Below, one piece after another: positions 1 to 7,631 of a DNA stretch of 64,000 bases. A model generated the notes under the pieces. It did not search any database, was not told the origin of the DNA, and was given only the letters and a program-made list of their open reading frames with translations. The DNA is from Bacillus sp. AFS037270 (lineage in GTDB: Bacteria; Bacillota; Bacilli; Bacillales_B; DSM-18226), in NCBI RefSeq assembly GCF_002585305.1, contig NZ_NUNF01000021.1, positions 1 through 64,000 of the forward strand. The letters are read 5' to 3'. Positions within the stretch are counted from its first letter, which is position 1; each line of letters starts with the position of its first letter. The position numbers and the translations under genes are program-made.

Positions 1-42
1 GGTCAACGTGGAGCTCAAGCAGCTAACGTGCGTAAAGCTTAA
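1..42 (+). CDS. Cold-shock protein, C-terminal end (partial)
   Basis: Only the last 13 codons and the TAA stop are in the window; the gene begins upstream. The residues GQRGAQAANVRKA match the conserved end of CspA/CspB-type cold-shock proteins (EGxRGPQAANV at the final beta strand). These are about 66-residue single-stranded nucleic acid binding proteins acting as RNA chaperones in the cytoplasm. A clear terminator follows 20 bases downstream, so this is the end of a transcript. Which csp paralogue it is cannot be told from the tail. Confidence 0.75.
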   Translation, partial: GQRGAQAANVRKA

Positions 43-61
43 TAATATGAACAAACAAAAG

Positions 62-89
62 CAGACTCTTTTATAGAGTCTGTTTTTTT
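62..89 (+). terminator. Rho-independent terminator of csp gene
   Basis: Perfect 8-bp stem CAGACTCT / AGAGTCTG with loop TTTAT, followed by a run of seven T. Confidence 0.9.
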
Positions 90-259
90 ATTTGTTCCTT
101 TTAAAAAAACAAGGAGCCCCACTCACGAATGAGTAGGGCACATGTAAACAAGTAAATCAAATGGTAAACAAATTGTATCACATAATCACAAATTCTCCTA
201 ATGACCTATGAATGATCTTCAATGCAAAAAGGGAAACACGATTTGCGAATCCGAAGATT

Positions 260-1501
260 TTATTTATTTGCTTCGTTTAGGGCACTAAGTGAATTATTAA
301 GCGCAGATTTGCACTTGCTTGCATCGGGGGTTGATGATCGAACTGCTGATAAAACAATGTCAATTGTTCCATCGATTTTTGTCCAAGTTGTACCATCGAT
401 TTTCCTGAGTTTCGCTTCCGAAGTATCCCATTGATGTTCCACATTATCTGCTCCTTTTTTCGCAGAAGTAAAGTTATGGGAATTTACATCGTTTAGCAAG
501 TTATTTTCAATTTTAATAAAATCTGTTAATTGTCCGCTTAATGTCGCTTGTGAAGAATTGGTTTGCGATGCGATTGTTTGACTCCGCCAAATATAACCGC
601 CTACACCAGCAACTAAGAAAATACATAGTACCAGAATCGTTTGTGTCAAAACATACTTCTTATTTCCATTTGCTTGGTTTGTCTCTGTTCTTTCACTTTT
701 GGCATTTAGATCAATTTTTGAAACAGCAAGGAAAACAATTATCGTTAAAATAGCGACAAGGAAAATGACGCTCGTGATGGTTGTCCCCAAACCCAATCCG
801 CCATTCACTTTTGATTGAGATAAGTAATCCCCTAATGATGCTCCAAGTGGACGAGTCAAAATATACGCAATCCAAAACGCTAATACTCCATCCAATTTCA
901 CTTTCCATGCCAAGAATATACAAGCAATGATAATAATCACGGTTATTCCTGTTTTAAGATAGCCAAAACCAAGTTGTTCGGAGTATAAATCACCGACTGC
1001 CGTTCCAAGTGCAAAGGTGAATAGAATAGTGAGCCAATAGAAAACTTCTCTTTTGATTGTAAAAATCGAGTGGATCGAAAGTGTTTTTTCACTTAGATAC
1101 CAAAACAGAAAAGTCAATCCTAACAGAACAGAGAAAACTGCTGTGCTAAGTTCCAAGGGGACTCCGATGCCATCTGTCAAGTTATCGGTTACCAATGTAC
1201 CAAATACGCTAATAAGAACAACCGTTACCCAATAAATGCCTGGAACATATTTAGAAGCTTTGAATTGAAAAAACAATACAATGAAAAACGCAACTCCCAT
1301 AATGATGGTCGTTTTAGTTAACCCAAATCCAAGATTGAAATTCAGGAAATCGGCAAACGTTTCCCCGACAGTTGTACATAAAATCTTGATGATCCAGAAG
1401 AATATAGTAACTTCTGGTACCTTGCTTAACATTTGCAGTTTTGAAGGTTGTACCATTTCAGTTTGTTCAGAAACTGATAAGTTTTTTTTCAAAGAACTCA
1501 T
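260..1501 (-). CDS. DUF347-repeat (COG4705-type) integral membrane protein
   Basis: A 413-residue membrane protein of unknown function. The N-terminal ~275 residues hold four repeated hydrophobic units. The first has the family pattern KVPEVTIFFWIIK...TVGET, and later units repeat the W..I/..G...GD theme (GTLVTDNL, GTAVGDLY, GASLGDYL). This resembles the DUF347 repeat of COG4705 proteins. A linker and one more membrane segment (residues ~290-310) precede a ~100-residue soluble tail. The ribosome site AGGAG directly abuts the ATG on the minus strand, which is unusually close. The next Met (residue 16) has no better site, so the start is uncertain. COG4705 genes are often beside two-component systems; none is visible here. 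Family assignment is by recalled pattern, function unknown. Confidence 0.75.
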   Translation of the reverse strand: MSSLKKNLSVSEQTEMVQPSKLQMLSKVPEVTIFFWIIKILCTTVGETFADFLNFNLGFGLTKTTIIMGVAFFIVLFFQFKASKYVPGIYWVTVVLISVFGTLVTDNLTDGIGVPLELSTAVFSVLLGLTFLFWYLSEKTLSIHSIFTIKREVFYWLTILFTFALGTAVGDLYSEQLGFGYLKTGITVIIIIACIFLAWKVKLDGVLAFWIAYILTRPLGASLGDYLSQSKVNGGLGLGTTITSVIFLVAILTIIVFLAVSKIDLNAKSERTETNQANGNKKYVLTQTILVLCIFLVAGVGGYIWRSQTIASQTNSSQATLSGQLTDFIKIENNLLNDVNSHNFTSAKKGADNVEHQWDTSEAKLRKIDGTTWTKIDGTIDIVLSAVRSSTPDASKCKSALNNSLSALNEANK

Positions 1502-1565
1502 CTCCTATTTTTTAGTCCATTGTTACTATGCAATTTCATCCCTTATTCCTTTGAGATGACGCTCG

Positions 1566-1583
1566 TTTCTACTATAGTAGAAA
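1566..1583. promoter_or_regulatory. Perfect 18-bp palindrome upstream of the DUF347 gene
   Basis: TTTCTACTATAGTAGAAA is an exact palindrome about 65 bases upstream of the minus-strand start at 1501. Position and symmetry fit an operator for a dimeric regulator, but the regulator is not identifiable here. Confidence 0.45.
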
Positions 1584-1789
1584 TCGGAGAGTTATTTATT
1601 AAAACCCAATTAAAATTAACTTAAGTGTTTATTAAGTATAGGCAGTATTTCTAATAGAATAATTGAATAGCGAAAAGAAGAGTTAAAGAAGGGGGGAGCG
1701 CTGAGGCGACTTAGTAAGTAAGATTACTTCTACCTGTTTTGGATGATGTGATTTGTGGAAAACATACAAAAAGGAGAGGAGATGATCTC

Positions 1790-2149
1790 ATGGAAGATTC
1801 AAAACACAGTTATTATATTAACATTCAATCTCACGAGATTTTTAGTGAACCTTATGGAGCAGAATGGGATTTTAAAATTGAAGCAACGGCAAGTCAAGCT
1901 GCTGTTCTGGAACGGTTGTTTGATAAAACCGATGAAACGGATTGGGAAAGTTATGTCCGAGCCCACATTCCCTATCTTGAATATCATCATCAACCCCAAA
2001 ACAAAGAATATGATCTACGAATGATATTGATCTATAACCTACTATATTATTTGGGTGATGAAAAATCCCGTCACCATATTCGCGATATGGGGATATTAAA
2101 TGAAGATTTAGTAAACGAACAAGCCATACTCGGGTACCGAGAATTTTGA
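1790..2149 (+). CDS. Hypothetical protein, 119 residues
   Basis: I do not recognise the family. The start at the ATG of MEDSKHSYY is chosen because AAGGAGAGG lies about 11 bases upstream; an upstream in-frame ATG at 1739 has no ribosome site. The protein is soluble, acidic and rich in Tyr, His and Asp, without membrane segments, signal peptide or metal motif. The middle (ERLFDKTDETDWESYVRAH) looks helical. A terminator follows at 2266, so it is probably monocistronic. It is transcribed divergently from the DUF347 membrane protein gene. Good ribosome site, length and terminator make it a credible gene. Confidence 0.7.
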   Translation: MEDSKHSYYINIQSHEIFSEPYGAEWDFKIEATASQAAVLERLFDKTDETDWESYVRAHIPYLEYHHQPQNKEYDLRMILIYNLLYYLGDEKSRHHIRDMGILNEDLVNEQAILGYREF

Positions 2150-2265
2150 CCCAAAAAATAAATATTACTTAAAAGTAATGGGTGGCTGGCGCCCCTTACC
2201 GAAGGACCAGGAAATATTGAATAAATTATGGGCTGGGATCATATAGGTAGTAGATATAAAATCAG

Positions 2266-2296
2266 CAAAAAGAGACTCCAGTCGAGGCTCTTTTTG
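2266..2296 (+). terminator. Terminator after the 119-residue protein gene
   Basis: Stem AAAAAGAG / CTCTTTTT with a 13-base loop that can pair further, ending in T-rich sequence. Confidence 0.7.
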
Positions 2297-2352
2297 TATT
2301 TTTATTAAAAAACAAGATGATCTTATGAGAGGTCATCCTGTTTTGTTTGTTT

Positions 2353-3195
2353 TTATTTATTAAGTGATTTAGTTATATCTAAGTCATGATGTAATTTTTC
2401 AGACGGAATACTTGGATTAGGTACTTGTCCTTTTGCGTTTGGCTCTTCAATATATACAAAATCTCCAGAACCATCTGGTGCACTTCCTGTAGCCCAAAGA
2501 CCTTCAGAAGATTCACTGCCTTCTGAAAGATTCCAAAATTCATAGCCCTGAGGTTGGGCTTCCTTTTCCGCTTCAGCAGGGAAAGAAGCAGGGACTACAA
2601 CACCGTTTTTCTCTTCAAGCTCTGCAATTGCAGCCATCCATTGATTTTGATGGTATCGGTCACGAGCAAGCATTTTTCGAAATGTCGCACGTACACCTTC
2701 ATCCGTTGTCATATGGTATAGACGAGCTACTTGAAGTCTACCCTGGCTTTCTGCGTGTAAATTAGAACGCATATCTGCTAATAAATTTCCGCTTGCTACA
2801 ATGAAAGCGCCGTTCCAAGGTACTCCATTTGCATTAGTAGGCAACGCGCCAAGACCGCTTACGAGTAAATGCTGTGGATTGATCCCGCCCATTATGGCAG
2901 CAATAGCAGGGTCTTTTGCCGCTTCAGCCTGATCTTCTGGAGAAGCACCATCAAGCAATTGACTGATTAGTAAGCAAAGTATCTCCACATGCCCTATTTC
3001 CTCTGTACCTATATCCATTAACATGTCTTTATACTTTTCTTCACCACGACAATTAAAACCTTGAAATAAGTACTGCATCATAACAGTCATTTCTCCAAAT
3101 TGACCCCCAAGTACCTCTTGGACTTGTCGGGCGAGCATAGGATCTGGTCGGTCTACTTTTACCTCAAACTGTAATTGCTATTGGTGACGAAACAT
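2353..3195 (-). pseudogene. Manganese catalase interrupted by an amber codon at position 6
   Basis: The body is a non-haem manganese catalase (YdbD/Mn-catalase family, H2O2 to water and O2). It has the metal-ligand segments GGQFGEMTVMMQY, TEEIGHVE and LHAESQGR, and the usual C-terminal tail. The expected start is the ATG at 3195, preceded by AAAGGAGG at ideal spacing. That frame reads MFRHQ, then TAG (3178-3180), then QLQFEVKVDRPDPMLARQV, exactly the family N-terminus. Codon 6 is therefore a nonsense mutation, probably from GAG or AAG. The first Met after it is at 3138 (residue 20), with no ribosome site. An intact-looking 261-residue frame follows the stop. It is either a recent pseudogene, expressed weakly by reinitiation, or a sequencing error. 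A sigma-B-like promoter lies upstream. Confidence 0.85.
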
Positions 3196-3232
3196 AAAAG
3201 GCCTCCTTTATTAACTGAATTTCTATACTTAA

Positions 3233-3258
3233 TTACCCATCGACCCTTTACATAAATC
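3233..3258 (-). promoter_or_regulatory. Sigma-B-like promoter of the manganese catalase gene
   Basis: On the minus strand GATTTA, 14 bases, GGGTAA, against the sigma-B consensus GTTTAA-N12-15-GGGTAT. It lies 40-60 bases upstream of the ATG at 3195. General-stress control is expected for a catalase of this family. Confidence 0.5.
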
Positions 3259-3359
3259 ATTTTTTATTTCAAGAAACATATTTTTCCAAAAAGGAAACCC
3301 TCTAGCATAGGAGTGAATAGTCTACGAACGCATTTAACATGAAAAAAAGCCTCAGAAAA

Positions 3360-3386
3360 AACAGAGACTTTATGGAGTCTCTGTTT
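3360..3386 (-). terminator. Terminator overlapping the yteA stop codon
   Basis: Stem AACAGAGACT / AGTCTCTGTT with loop TTATGG; read on the minus strand it ends in a T run. The yteA TAA (3370-3372) is in the loop, so the last codons form one stem arm. Confidence 0.8.
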
Positions 3387-4137
3387 TCTTATCATCTTGT
3401 TGATCGTCTATATAACTATCTCTCTTTTTATATGGAATATCGCCAATTTTAGATTCAATTCCTTTACTATCTAGCAGTTCTTCGTACTCTTCCAACTTTC
3501 TGGAAGGTAGAACGTTCTTTTCCTCACCAGTGATGTCTGTGGCAGAATAAGTTTCGTAATCCTCCGGAAGGGAATCTTCGTTTCTTCCACGGTTATACAG
3601 CTCACTATAGTTATTATAATCTCCAACGAGGTCGGCAGGAGTTTCCGAGGTTCCAAACCTGGCGACCTCCCTAAAACTATCTTGCGTATCGACAATGCCA
3701 TGTTCCGGTTCATGCATGAAGGAATTCACCTCGGACCGTACTAAGATGTGTTCCTTAACTGGACTATATTCTCCGCTAGATGTTTCTGGAGAGTGATTTA
3801 CACAATGTAAGGTGGAAGGAAGAACTTCCAGCCGCTCGAAAGGTATTTCGTCTCCGCAAACCTGGCACTTTCCATAGGTTCCTTTATCAATGGCCTTTAG
3901 TGCAGTATTTATTTTTTTTAGCTCTTTATCCTGGTGGCCCTCTATTGCAAAGTCTCGTTCACGCTCAAATAATTCTGTACCCAGGTCAGCAGGATGATTG
4001 TCATAAGCAGATAATTCACCGACTGTTTCCCGTATGCTCGAATCCATATTACTGTTAACATTTATATGGATTTTAATTGCCTGTTTATCCTCCTCGAGAC
4101 TCTTTTTTAAGCTTTTAAGCTGGTTTGTAGACAGCAT
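3370..4137 (-). CDS. yteA: YteA-type sporulation protein, TraR/DksA C4 zinc finger family
   Basis: A 255-residue cytoplasmic protein. Residues ~1-75 form the helical N-terminus starting MLSTNQLKSLK, like B. subtilis YteA. Next comes the DksA/TraR segment KAIDKGTYGKCQVCGDEIPFERLEVLP with CxxC, followed by CVNH, so the fourth expected Cys is replaced by His. The C-terminal ~120 residues are acidic and YteA-specific, including the pattern ARFGTSETPADL. The start is the ATG at 4137, about 11 bases from GAGG; a GTG at 4146 is too close to that site. The stop codon lies inside the loop of the gene's own terminator. The function of YteA is not established; expression in sporulation is known for the family. 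Confidence 0.85.
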   Translation of the reverse strand: MLSTNQLKSLKKSLEEDKQAIKIHINVNSNMDSSIRETVGELSAYDNHPADLGTELFERERDFAIEGHQDKELKKINTALKAIDKGTYGKCQVCGDEIPFERLEVLPSTLHCVNHSPETSSGEYSPVKEHILVRSEVNSFMHEPEHGIVDTQDSFREVARFGTSETPADLVGDYNNYSELYNRGRNEDSLPEDYETYSATDITGEEKNVLPSRKLEEYEELLDSKGIESKIGDIPYKKRDSYIDDQQDDKKTETP

Positions 4138-4349
4138 TATGGTCACATCCTCTTTTAAATTTACTATTAATCTTGTAGTGTAAATACCCTTTTTGTTTTT
4201 ATAAAAACCTGACGCAATGATGACGGCTGAGTATGTATTGATAGAGGAAGGGCGGTTGTCATTCGAATGGAGGAGGACTGGGTGGGATTTTTGATTTTAT
4301 TGTTCCAATGTGTATACACTCATGATTAAGGGGCTGAATTCAGGGCAAT

Positions 4350-4375
4350 GTTTCATTCCTCTTTAGGAAGGGTAG
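4350..4375 (+). promoter_or_regulatory. Sigma-B-type promoter of the stress gene at 4414
   Basis: GTTTCA (4350-4355), 14-base spacer, GGGTAG (4370-4375), close to the sigma-B consensus. The same GTTTCATTCCTC...GGGTAG arrangement precedes the paralogue at 44000. Confidence 0.8.
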
Positions 4376-4413
4376 TTTTAATTAAGACTACGAAATCCAA
4401 AGGAGGAATTTCA

Positions 4414-4980
4414 ATGTACGAACATGAAAAGCATTTGGTAGGAGTTTACGAGACTGAACATGAGGTTATTCAGGCAGTTGAAGATTTAAAACGGCAGGGC
4501 TATGCTTCCGAGGATATTTCAGTAATCGGGAAAAACAAAGATGACGTAAACGAAATTAATGATGCCACTGGAACGACGACGGAAAAAAGCGCTATGGCTG
4601 GAGCTGCAACAGGCGGTGCACTTGGTGGGATATTAGGACTGCTTGCAGGCGTAGGTGCCCTCGCAATACCAGGCATTGGACCTCTTGTAGCGGCTGGACC
4701 AATAGCTGCTACCCTGACTGGGGCTGCTGCCGGCGCAGGCGTAGGTGGATTGGCAGGAGTTTTAATTGGATTAGGAATTCCTGAAGAAGAGGCTGACCGT
4801 TATGAAGACCTTGTCAAAGAAGGTAAATTCCTTGTTGTTGTGGAACGCCGAGAAAACCGTATAGGAGAGGGACAACCAGTCGATACAAGTGGAACGATAG
4901 TATCAAATGATCCCTACAATACTCCGGTCACTTCCTTGAATCAAACTAATACGAACAAAGGTAACAACAGAGACTTTTAA
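4414..4980 (+). CDS. YflT-type general stress protein with glycine-zipper segment
   Basis: 188 residues. The N-terminal ~60 residues (MYEHEKHLVGVYETEHEVIQ, YASEDISVIGKN) are the YflT/general stress protein 17M domain. Residues ~65-130 are a Gly/Ala-rich segment (GGALGGILGLLAGVGALAIPG) like glycine zippers that insert into or associate with membranes. A soluble tail follows with IPEEEADRYEDLVKEGKFLVVV. AAGGAGG precedes the ATG at ideal spacing; the frame extends further upstream but the promoter lies there. A sigma-B promoter and its own terminator make it monocistronic. Closely related copies are at 44000 (intact) and 53586 (broken), and a short tail relic is at 5567. Biochemical role unknown. 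Confidence 0.9.
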   Translation: MYEHEKHLVGVYETEHEVIQAVEDLKRQGYASEDISVIGKNKDDVNEINDATGTTTEKSAMAGAATGGALGGILGLLAGVGALAIPGIGPLVAAGPIAATLTGAAAGAGVGGLAGVLIGLGIPEEEADRYEDLVKEGKFLVVVERRENRIGEGQPVDTSGTIVSNDPYNTPVTSLNQTNTNKGNNRDF

Positions 4981-4994
4981 TAATCGAAAGTGAT

Positions 4995-5034
4995 AAGGGT
5001 ACCTTTCCCCAATTAGGGAAAGGTACCCTTTTTT
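4995..5034 (+). terminator. Terminator of the stress gene
   Basis: AAGGGTACCTTTCCC / GGGAAAGGTACCCTT stem with a short loop, then TTTTT. Confidence 0.92.
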
Positions 5035-5058
5035 ACTAAACTGTCCTTATAATATAAT

Positions 5059-5232
5059 CTAAAAGAAATGATGAAAAATAGACATAATCAACCTCCCTAA
5101 AAATTGAAAAAAACCTACAACTAACCTCCATAACAGACCCAATATTCCATCAATAATAAATTCGATGATTTCCTCAAAAAGATAATGACGTATTTTTTTC
5201 TTGTGTTTTTCCTTTTCTTTAAATGGTTTCAT
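5059..5232 (-). CDS. Small basic membrane-associated protein, 57 residues
   Basis: Minus-strand frame from ATG at 5232 (GAGG about 9 bases upstream) to TAG at 5059. It begins MKPFKEKEKHKKKIRHYL, followed by one hydrophobic helix (EFIIDGILGLLWRLVVGFF) and a short tail ending FHHFF. The lysine-rich start before a single membrane segment suggests a cytoplasm-in orientation. I do not recognise a family. It faces the terminator of the stress gene, so the two are convergent. Coding potential is supported by the ribosome site and the amphipathic pattern only. Confidence 0.5.
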   Translation of the reverse strand: MKPFKEKEKHKKKIRHYLFEEIIEFIIDGILGLLWRLVVGFFQFLGRLIMSIFHHFF

Positions 5233-5350
5233 CTGTGGTAACCTCTATTGAACTCTAGGTATTTTCAAAATATATCCGTTTTCTCTTTTTATAGTGTTAA
5301 TGTTAACTGAAAAATATTCGTAGAAGGTTTTTAACTAATTCTCGGGTTTG

Positions 5351-5488
5351 GATGTAGGTCGGGAAACTCCTTATATGCTTCGAACGGAGCCATTAGTTCA
5401 AATACAAAATTGGCTTAGCTTTTTTGAACATTTTTGGGAGGATAAACTCTCTGCTCTTAAAAAATTTTTAGAGGAAGATGGCCATTAG
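5351..5488 (+). pseudogene. C-terminal relic of an ArsR-family regulator
   Basis: The frame reads DVGRETPYMLRTEPLVQIQN, WLSFFEHFWEDKLSALKKFL, then EEDGH and stop. This matches the C-terminal helix of ArsR/SmtB-type repressors (GREkPYxxrtePLxxxxxWLxxyExFWxxkLxxLkxylE). No helix-turn-helix and no start are present upstream, so about 60% of the gene is missing. A strong terminator follows at once, the original gene end. Identification rests on the pattern of this short stretch. Confidence 0.7.
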
Positions 5489-5490
5489 TT

Positions 5491-5541
5491 ATAAGAGAAC
5501 CGAGATAGTGTTATCTAAGACACTATGGTTCTCTTATTTTG
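5491..5541 (+). terminator. Strong terminator after the ArsR relic
   Basis: Long stem ATAAGAGAACC...ATAGTGT / ACACTAT...GGTTCTCTTAT followed by TTTT. Confidence 0.9.
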
Positions 5542-5566
5542 CTTTTCGTAATTTTGGTGTTAATTA

Positions 5567-5625
5567 GGCCTTGTTAATGAAGGTAAATTCCTTGTTGTTA
5601 TGAAACCGCTGAGAAAACAAAATTA
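5567..5625 (+). pseudogene. Relic of the tail of a YflT-type stress gene
   Basis: The bases around AATGAAGGTAAATTCCTTG (from 5575) and the following TTGTT...GAGAAAAC match the stress gene at 4810-4860, which encodes DLVKEGKFLVVVERRENR, with small indels. No start or upstream domain remains. It is a decayed partial duplicate. Confidence 0.65.
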
Positions 5626-5668
5626 ACTATTGCTTGAATAATGAAGAACTATTCTTTACCGTCAATGA

Positions 5669-6397
5669 TTAAGTGGAAAGATGATCCATGATGAGTGATA
5701 CCAATAGACCCAAGGCAGCAATCAATCCAGTTACAGTTCCGCTTTCTTCGTATGCTTCCGGCATCATGGTTGAGGTGATCATAGCAATGATTCCTCCCCC
5801 TGCAAAAGCGGCTATTCCTGCCATAAGATAGTCAGGAGCGTTGGATAGGAAGAAGAATCCTCCCCAGGCACTAAAAGAAGAAATGACCAAAACTGATAAC
5901 CACAACATAAATATTTTCCTCTTCTGGTAACCACTGTTTTTTAAACCCACGGTACTTGAGAGTCCTTCAGGAATGTTACTAAGGAATATCGCCGCAACTA
6001 ACAACCAACTGACAGACTGTTTTTCCAACAGACTGGCTCCTACCATGATGGATTCAGGAATCGCATCCATCACTGTTCCAATAAAAATGGCAAGCCCCGC
6101 ACCTTTGGCATTCTGGGTTGAACGTTTTCTTTGATCTGCGCCTTTTTTAGAAACGAAATAGTTTAGGATCGTAAATATAAGGGCACCTAAAGAAAATCCT
6201 ATAGCAGTCGCTTTTAATCCTCCATTGTGCACTGAATCCTCGAGCAATTCATAGGAAGCCGCACCAATCAAGATCCCTGTTCCAAATGCCATTATGTCAC
6301 CTATGATTCTTTTCTTAACGTGAAAAAATAAAGCGGCAAGGGCACCTAGGAAAACCGCAGAACCTGAAATGGCTCCCCACATGGCAGCATACCACAT
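5669..6397 (-). CDS. ZIP-family divalent metal transporter
   Basis: 242 residues with about seven hydrophobic segments. It carries ZIP signatures: MAFGTGILIGAASYELLEDS near the start, then MDAIPESIMVGASL and SNIPEGLSSTVGLKNSG (metal-binding His/Glu/Asn positions of TM4-TM5; here DAIPES and NIPEGL), and GGGIIAMITSTMMPEAYE. It probably moves Zn2+ or another divalent ion across the cytoplasmic membrane. The start is the ATG at 6397 after AAGGAGG; a TTG at 6415 lies within that ribosome site region and is unlikely. The canonical first His of the HxxPEG motif is replaced (SNIPEG), so substrate range is uncertain. Confidence 0.85.
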   Translation of the reverse strand: MWYAAMWGAISGSAVFLGALAALFFHVKKRIIGDIMAFGTGILIGAASYELLEDSVHNGGLKATAIGFSLGALIFTILNYFVSKKGADQRKRSTQNAKGAGLAIFIGTVMDAIPESIMVGASLLEKQSVSWLLVAAIFLSNIPEGLSSTVGLKNSGYQKRKIFMLWLSVLVISSFSAWGGFFFLSNAPDYLMAGIAAFAGGGIIAMITSTMMPEAYEESGTVTGLIAALGLLVSLIMDHLST

Positions 6398-6483
6398 AGT
6401 ATTTCCTCCTTCCAAAAAGTTACAATACTAGTTAAAATGAATAACTATCTCTTAAACATAAATAGGACATCATTCAGAGGAGG

Positions 6484-6660
6484 ATTTCCCGAAGCTCGTA
6501 TCAAGATGACTGTTAACATATATTTGGACTTTAATGGACTATTTATCCCTCCTCAATCCTCCTTTATGATGGCTATTAATCTCTTAAGAGATTACCCTTT
6601 TTGTGTATGATAAAAACCCAACACTGTAAGGTAGGCGGGGGATGTATGGTTAGAAGAAGT
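6484..6660 (-). repeat. Decayed duplicate of the yteA 5' end and its upstream region
   Basis: CTGTTAACATATATTTGGAC...ATTTATCCCTCCTC and CTATTAATCT...CCCTTTTTGTG...ATAAAAACC align in the same order with 4025-4220 (yteA codons 1-40 and upstream spacer), with a deletion in between. The copy has no open frame. Together with the stress-gene tail relic at 5567 it suggests a larger ancient duplication of the yteA/stress-gene segment. Confidence 0.6.
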
Positions 6661-7000
6661 GTTGGAGGAGTTATTTTGATTGACCCGCATTTCCGTTTTC
6701 CAAACAATCCGGTTGATGAGTGGTAGATCGTTTATAGTTACTTTGAAAAACAAGTTTTAACCGCAGATGATTACGATATCCAAAACGGGGTACCTTACTA
6801 GAAAGATAAATTGACATAGAATGAAGCACTATTCGGATATCTTCATGGGTGAGAAATCCTTTTACCGGAACAGTTTCCTCATTGTCACTTTGCCAAAAAC
6901 AATTTTGAGCACTTGGCCTAGGAACCTATTACATTCTCGAATGGGAGAAAAAAACAGGCAGGGAGCCTTCCTGCTCTTCAGCACATAAGGAGGAGTCATT
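6661..7000. other. Intergenic stretch, probably degenerate
   Basis: No convincing gene. A short plus-strand frame starting MVRRSVGGVILIDPHFRF at 6642 runs into TAG and then further in-frame stops, which could be an old relic but matches nothing I recognise. Confidence 0.35.
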
Positions 7001-7108
7001 ATGTTCAATTTTATGATTGGATTCATCCGAGGAATCACTTTCATGTCCCCGTTTTGGTTTATGATTTTTTTAGGTGTATGGGGCAAAAGAGAAAGGCAAG
7101 CAGAATGA
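7001..7108 (+). CDS. Very small membrane protein, 35 residues
   Basis: ATG preceded by AAGGAGGAGTCATT, an excellent ribosome site. It encodes MFNFMIGFIRGITFMSPFW, then a hydrophobic continuation and the charged end GKRERQAE. One membrane helix with a positive C-terminus. No family recognised. The gene is too short for routine prediction; the ribosome site and helix-plus-charge pattern are the evidence. Confidence 0.5.
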   Translation: MFNFMIGFIRGITFMSPFWFMIFLGVWGKRERQAE

Positions 7109-7267
7109 AGCTTCCGTTGAAGTATTTCATTCATTACCTGTAAATTTATATGATTCATATAATGTTTTTTGGGTATATAAATGATAGTAATGAATACCTA
7201 CTGTTAATCAGGTTCAGCAATTAGTAGGAGTGAAATGGAAAATTTGATAGGAAAGAGGGGAGTTTAG

Positions 7268-7438
7268 TTGGAGTTTTTAGATTTAGGTACTTGGTTTCAA
7301 TATTTCTTGTTGATCATTAGCGGATGTCTAGTTTTGTTACTTTTATTGTTGTTATATTCCAATAGGTATACACGTGAGAAAATAAATCAAATCGAGCAAA
7401 ATGATGAAAGTGTTGAGTCTTATAGGGATTTTCACTAA
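7268..7438 (+). CDS. Small membrane protein, 56 residues
   Basis: TTG start 7 bases after GAGGGG. Residues ~8-32 are a single strongly hydrophobic helix (WFQYFLLIISGCLVLLLLLL), followed by a charged cytoplasmic tail (YTREKINQIEQNDESVESYR). A weak terminator follows. It may share a transcript with the 35-residue protein upstream (160-base gap). No family recognised. Confidence 0.5.
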   Translation: MEFLDLGTWFQYFLLIISGCLVLLLLLLLYSNRYTREKINQIEQNDESVESYRDFH

Positions 7439-7461
7439 CTGTGCAAGAGTTGAACATCCAG

Positions 7462-7484
7462 CTGCCTTTTGGCGGTTTTTTTTT
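7462..7484 (+). terminator. Short terminator after the 56-residue protein
   Basis: CTGCC-TTTT-GGCGG hairpin (one G-U pair) followed by nine T. Confidence 0.6.
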
Positions 7485-7631
7485 CTAAGCTTACGGGGAA
7501 GTTTTGCTTACTAGCTATAGTGAAATCCCTTCATTATTAACAAAGGTACCACTGTTTGTTTTATAAAAGCAATAACAATAAATGTTTCATCATCTTCAAA
7601 TATAAAGTACATCTTCTACAGGAGGTATATT

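Noticed and set aside
222..1559. Several plus-strand frames opposite the DUF347 gene
   Set aside because: They are shadows of the minus-strand gene, without ribosome sites or plausible protein composition.
6862..7158. 98-residue minus-strand frame
   Set aside because: No ribosome site, and it runs antisense to the better supported 35-residue membrane protein gene at 7001.
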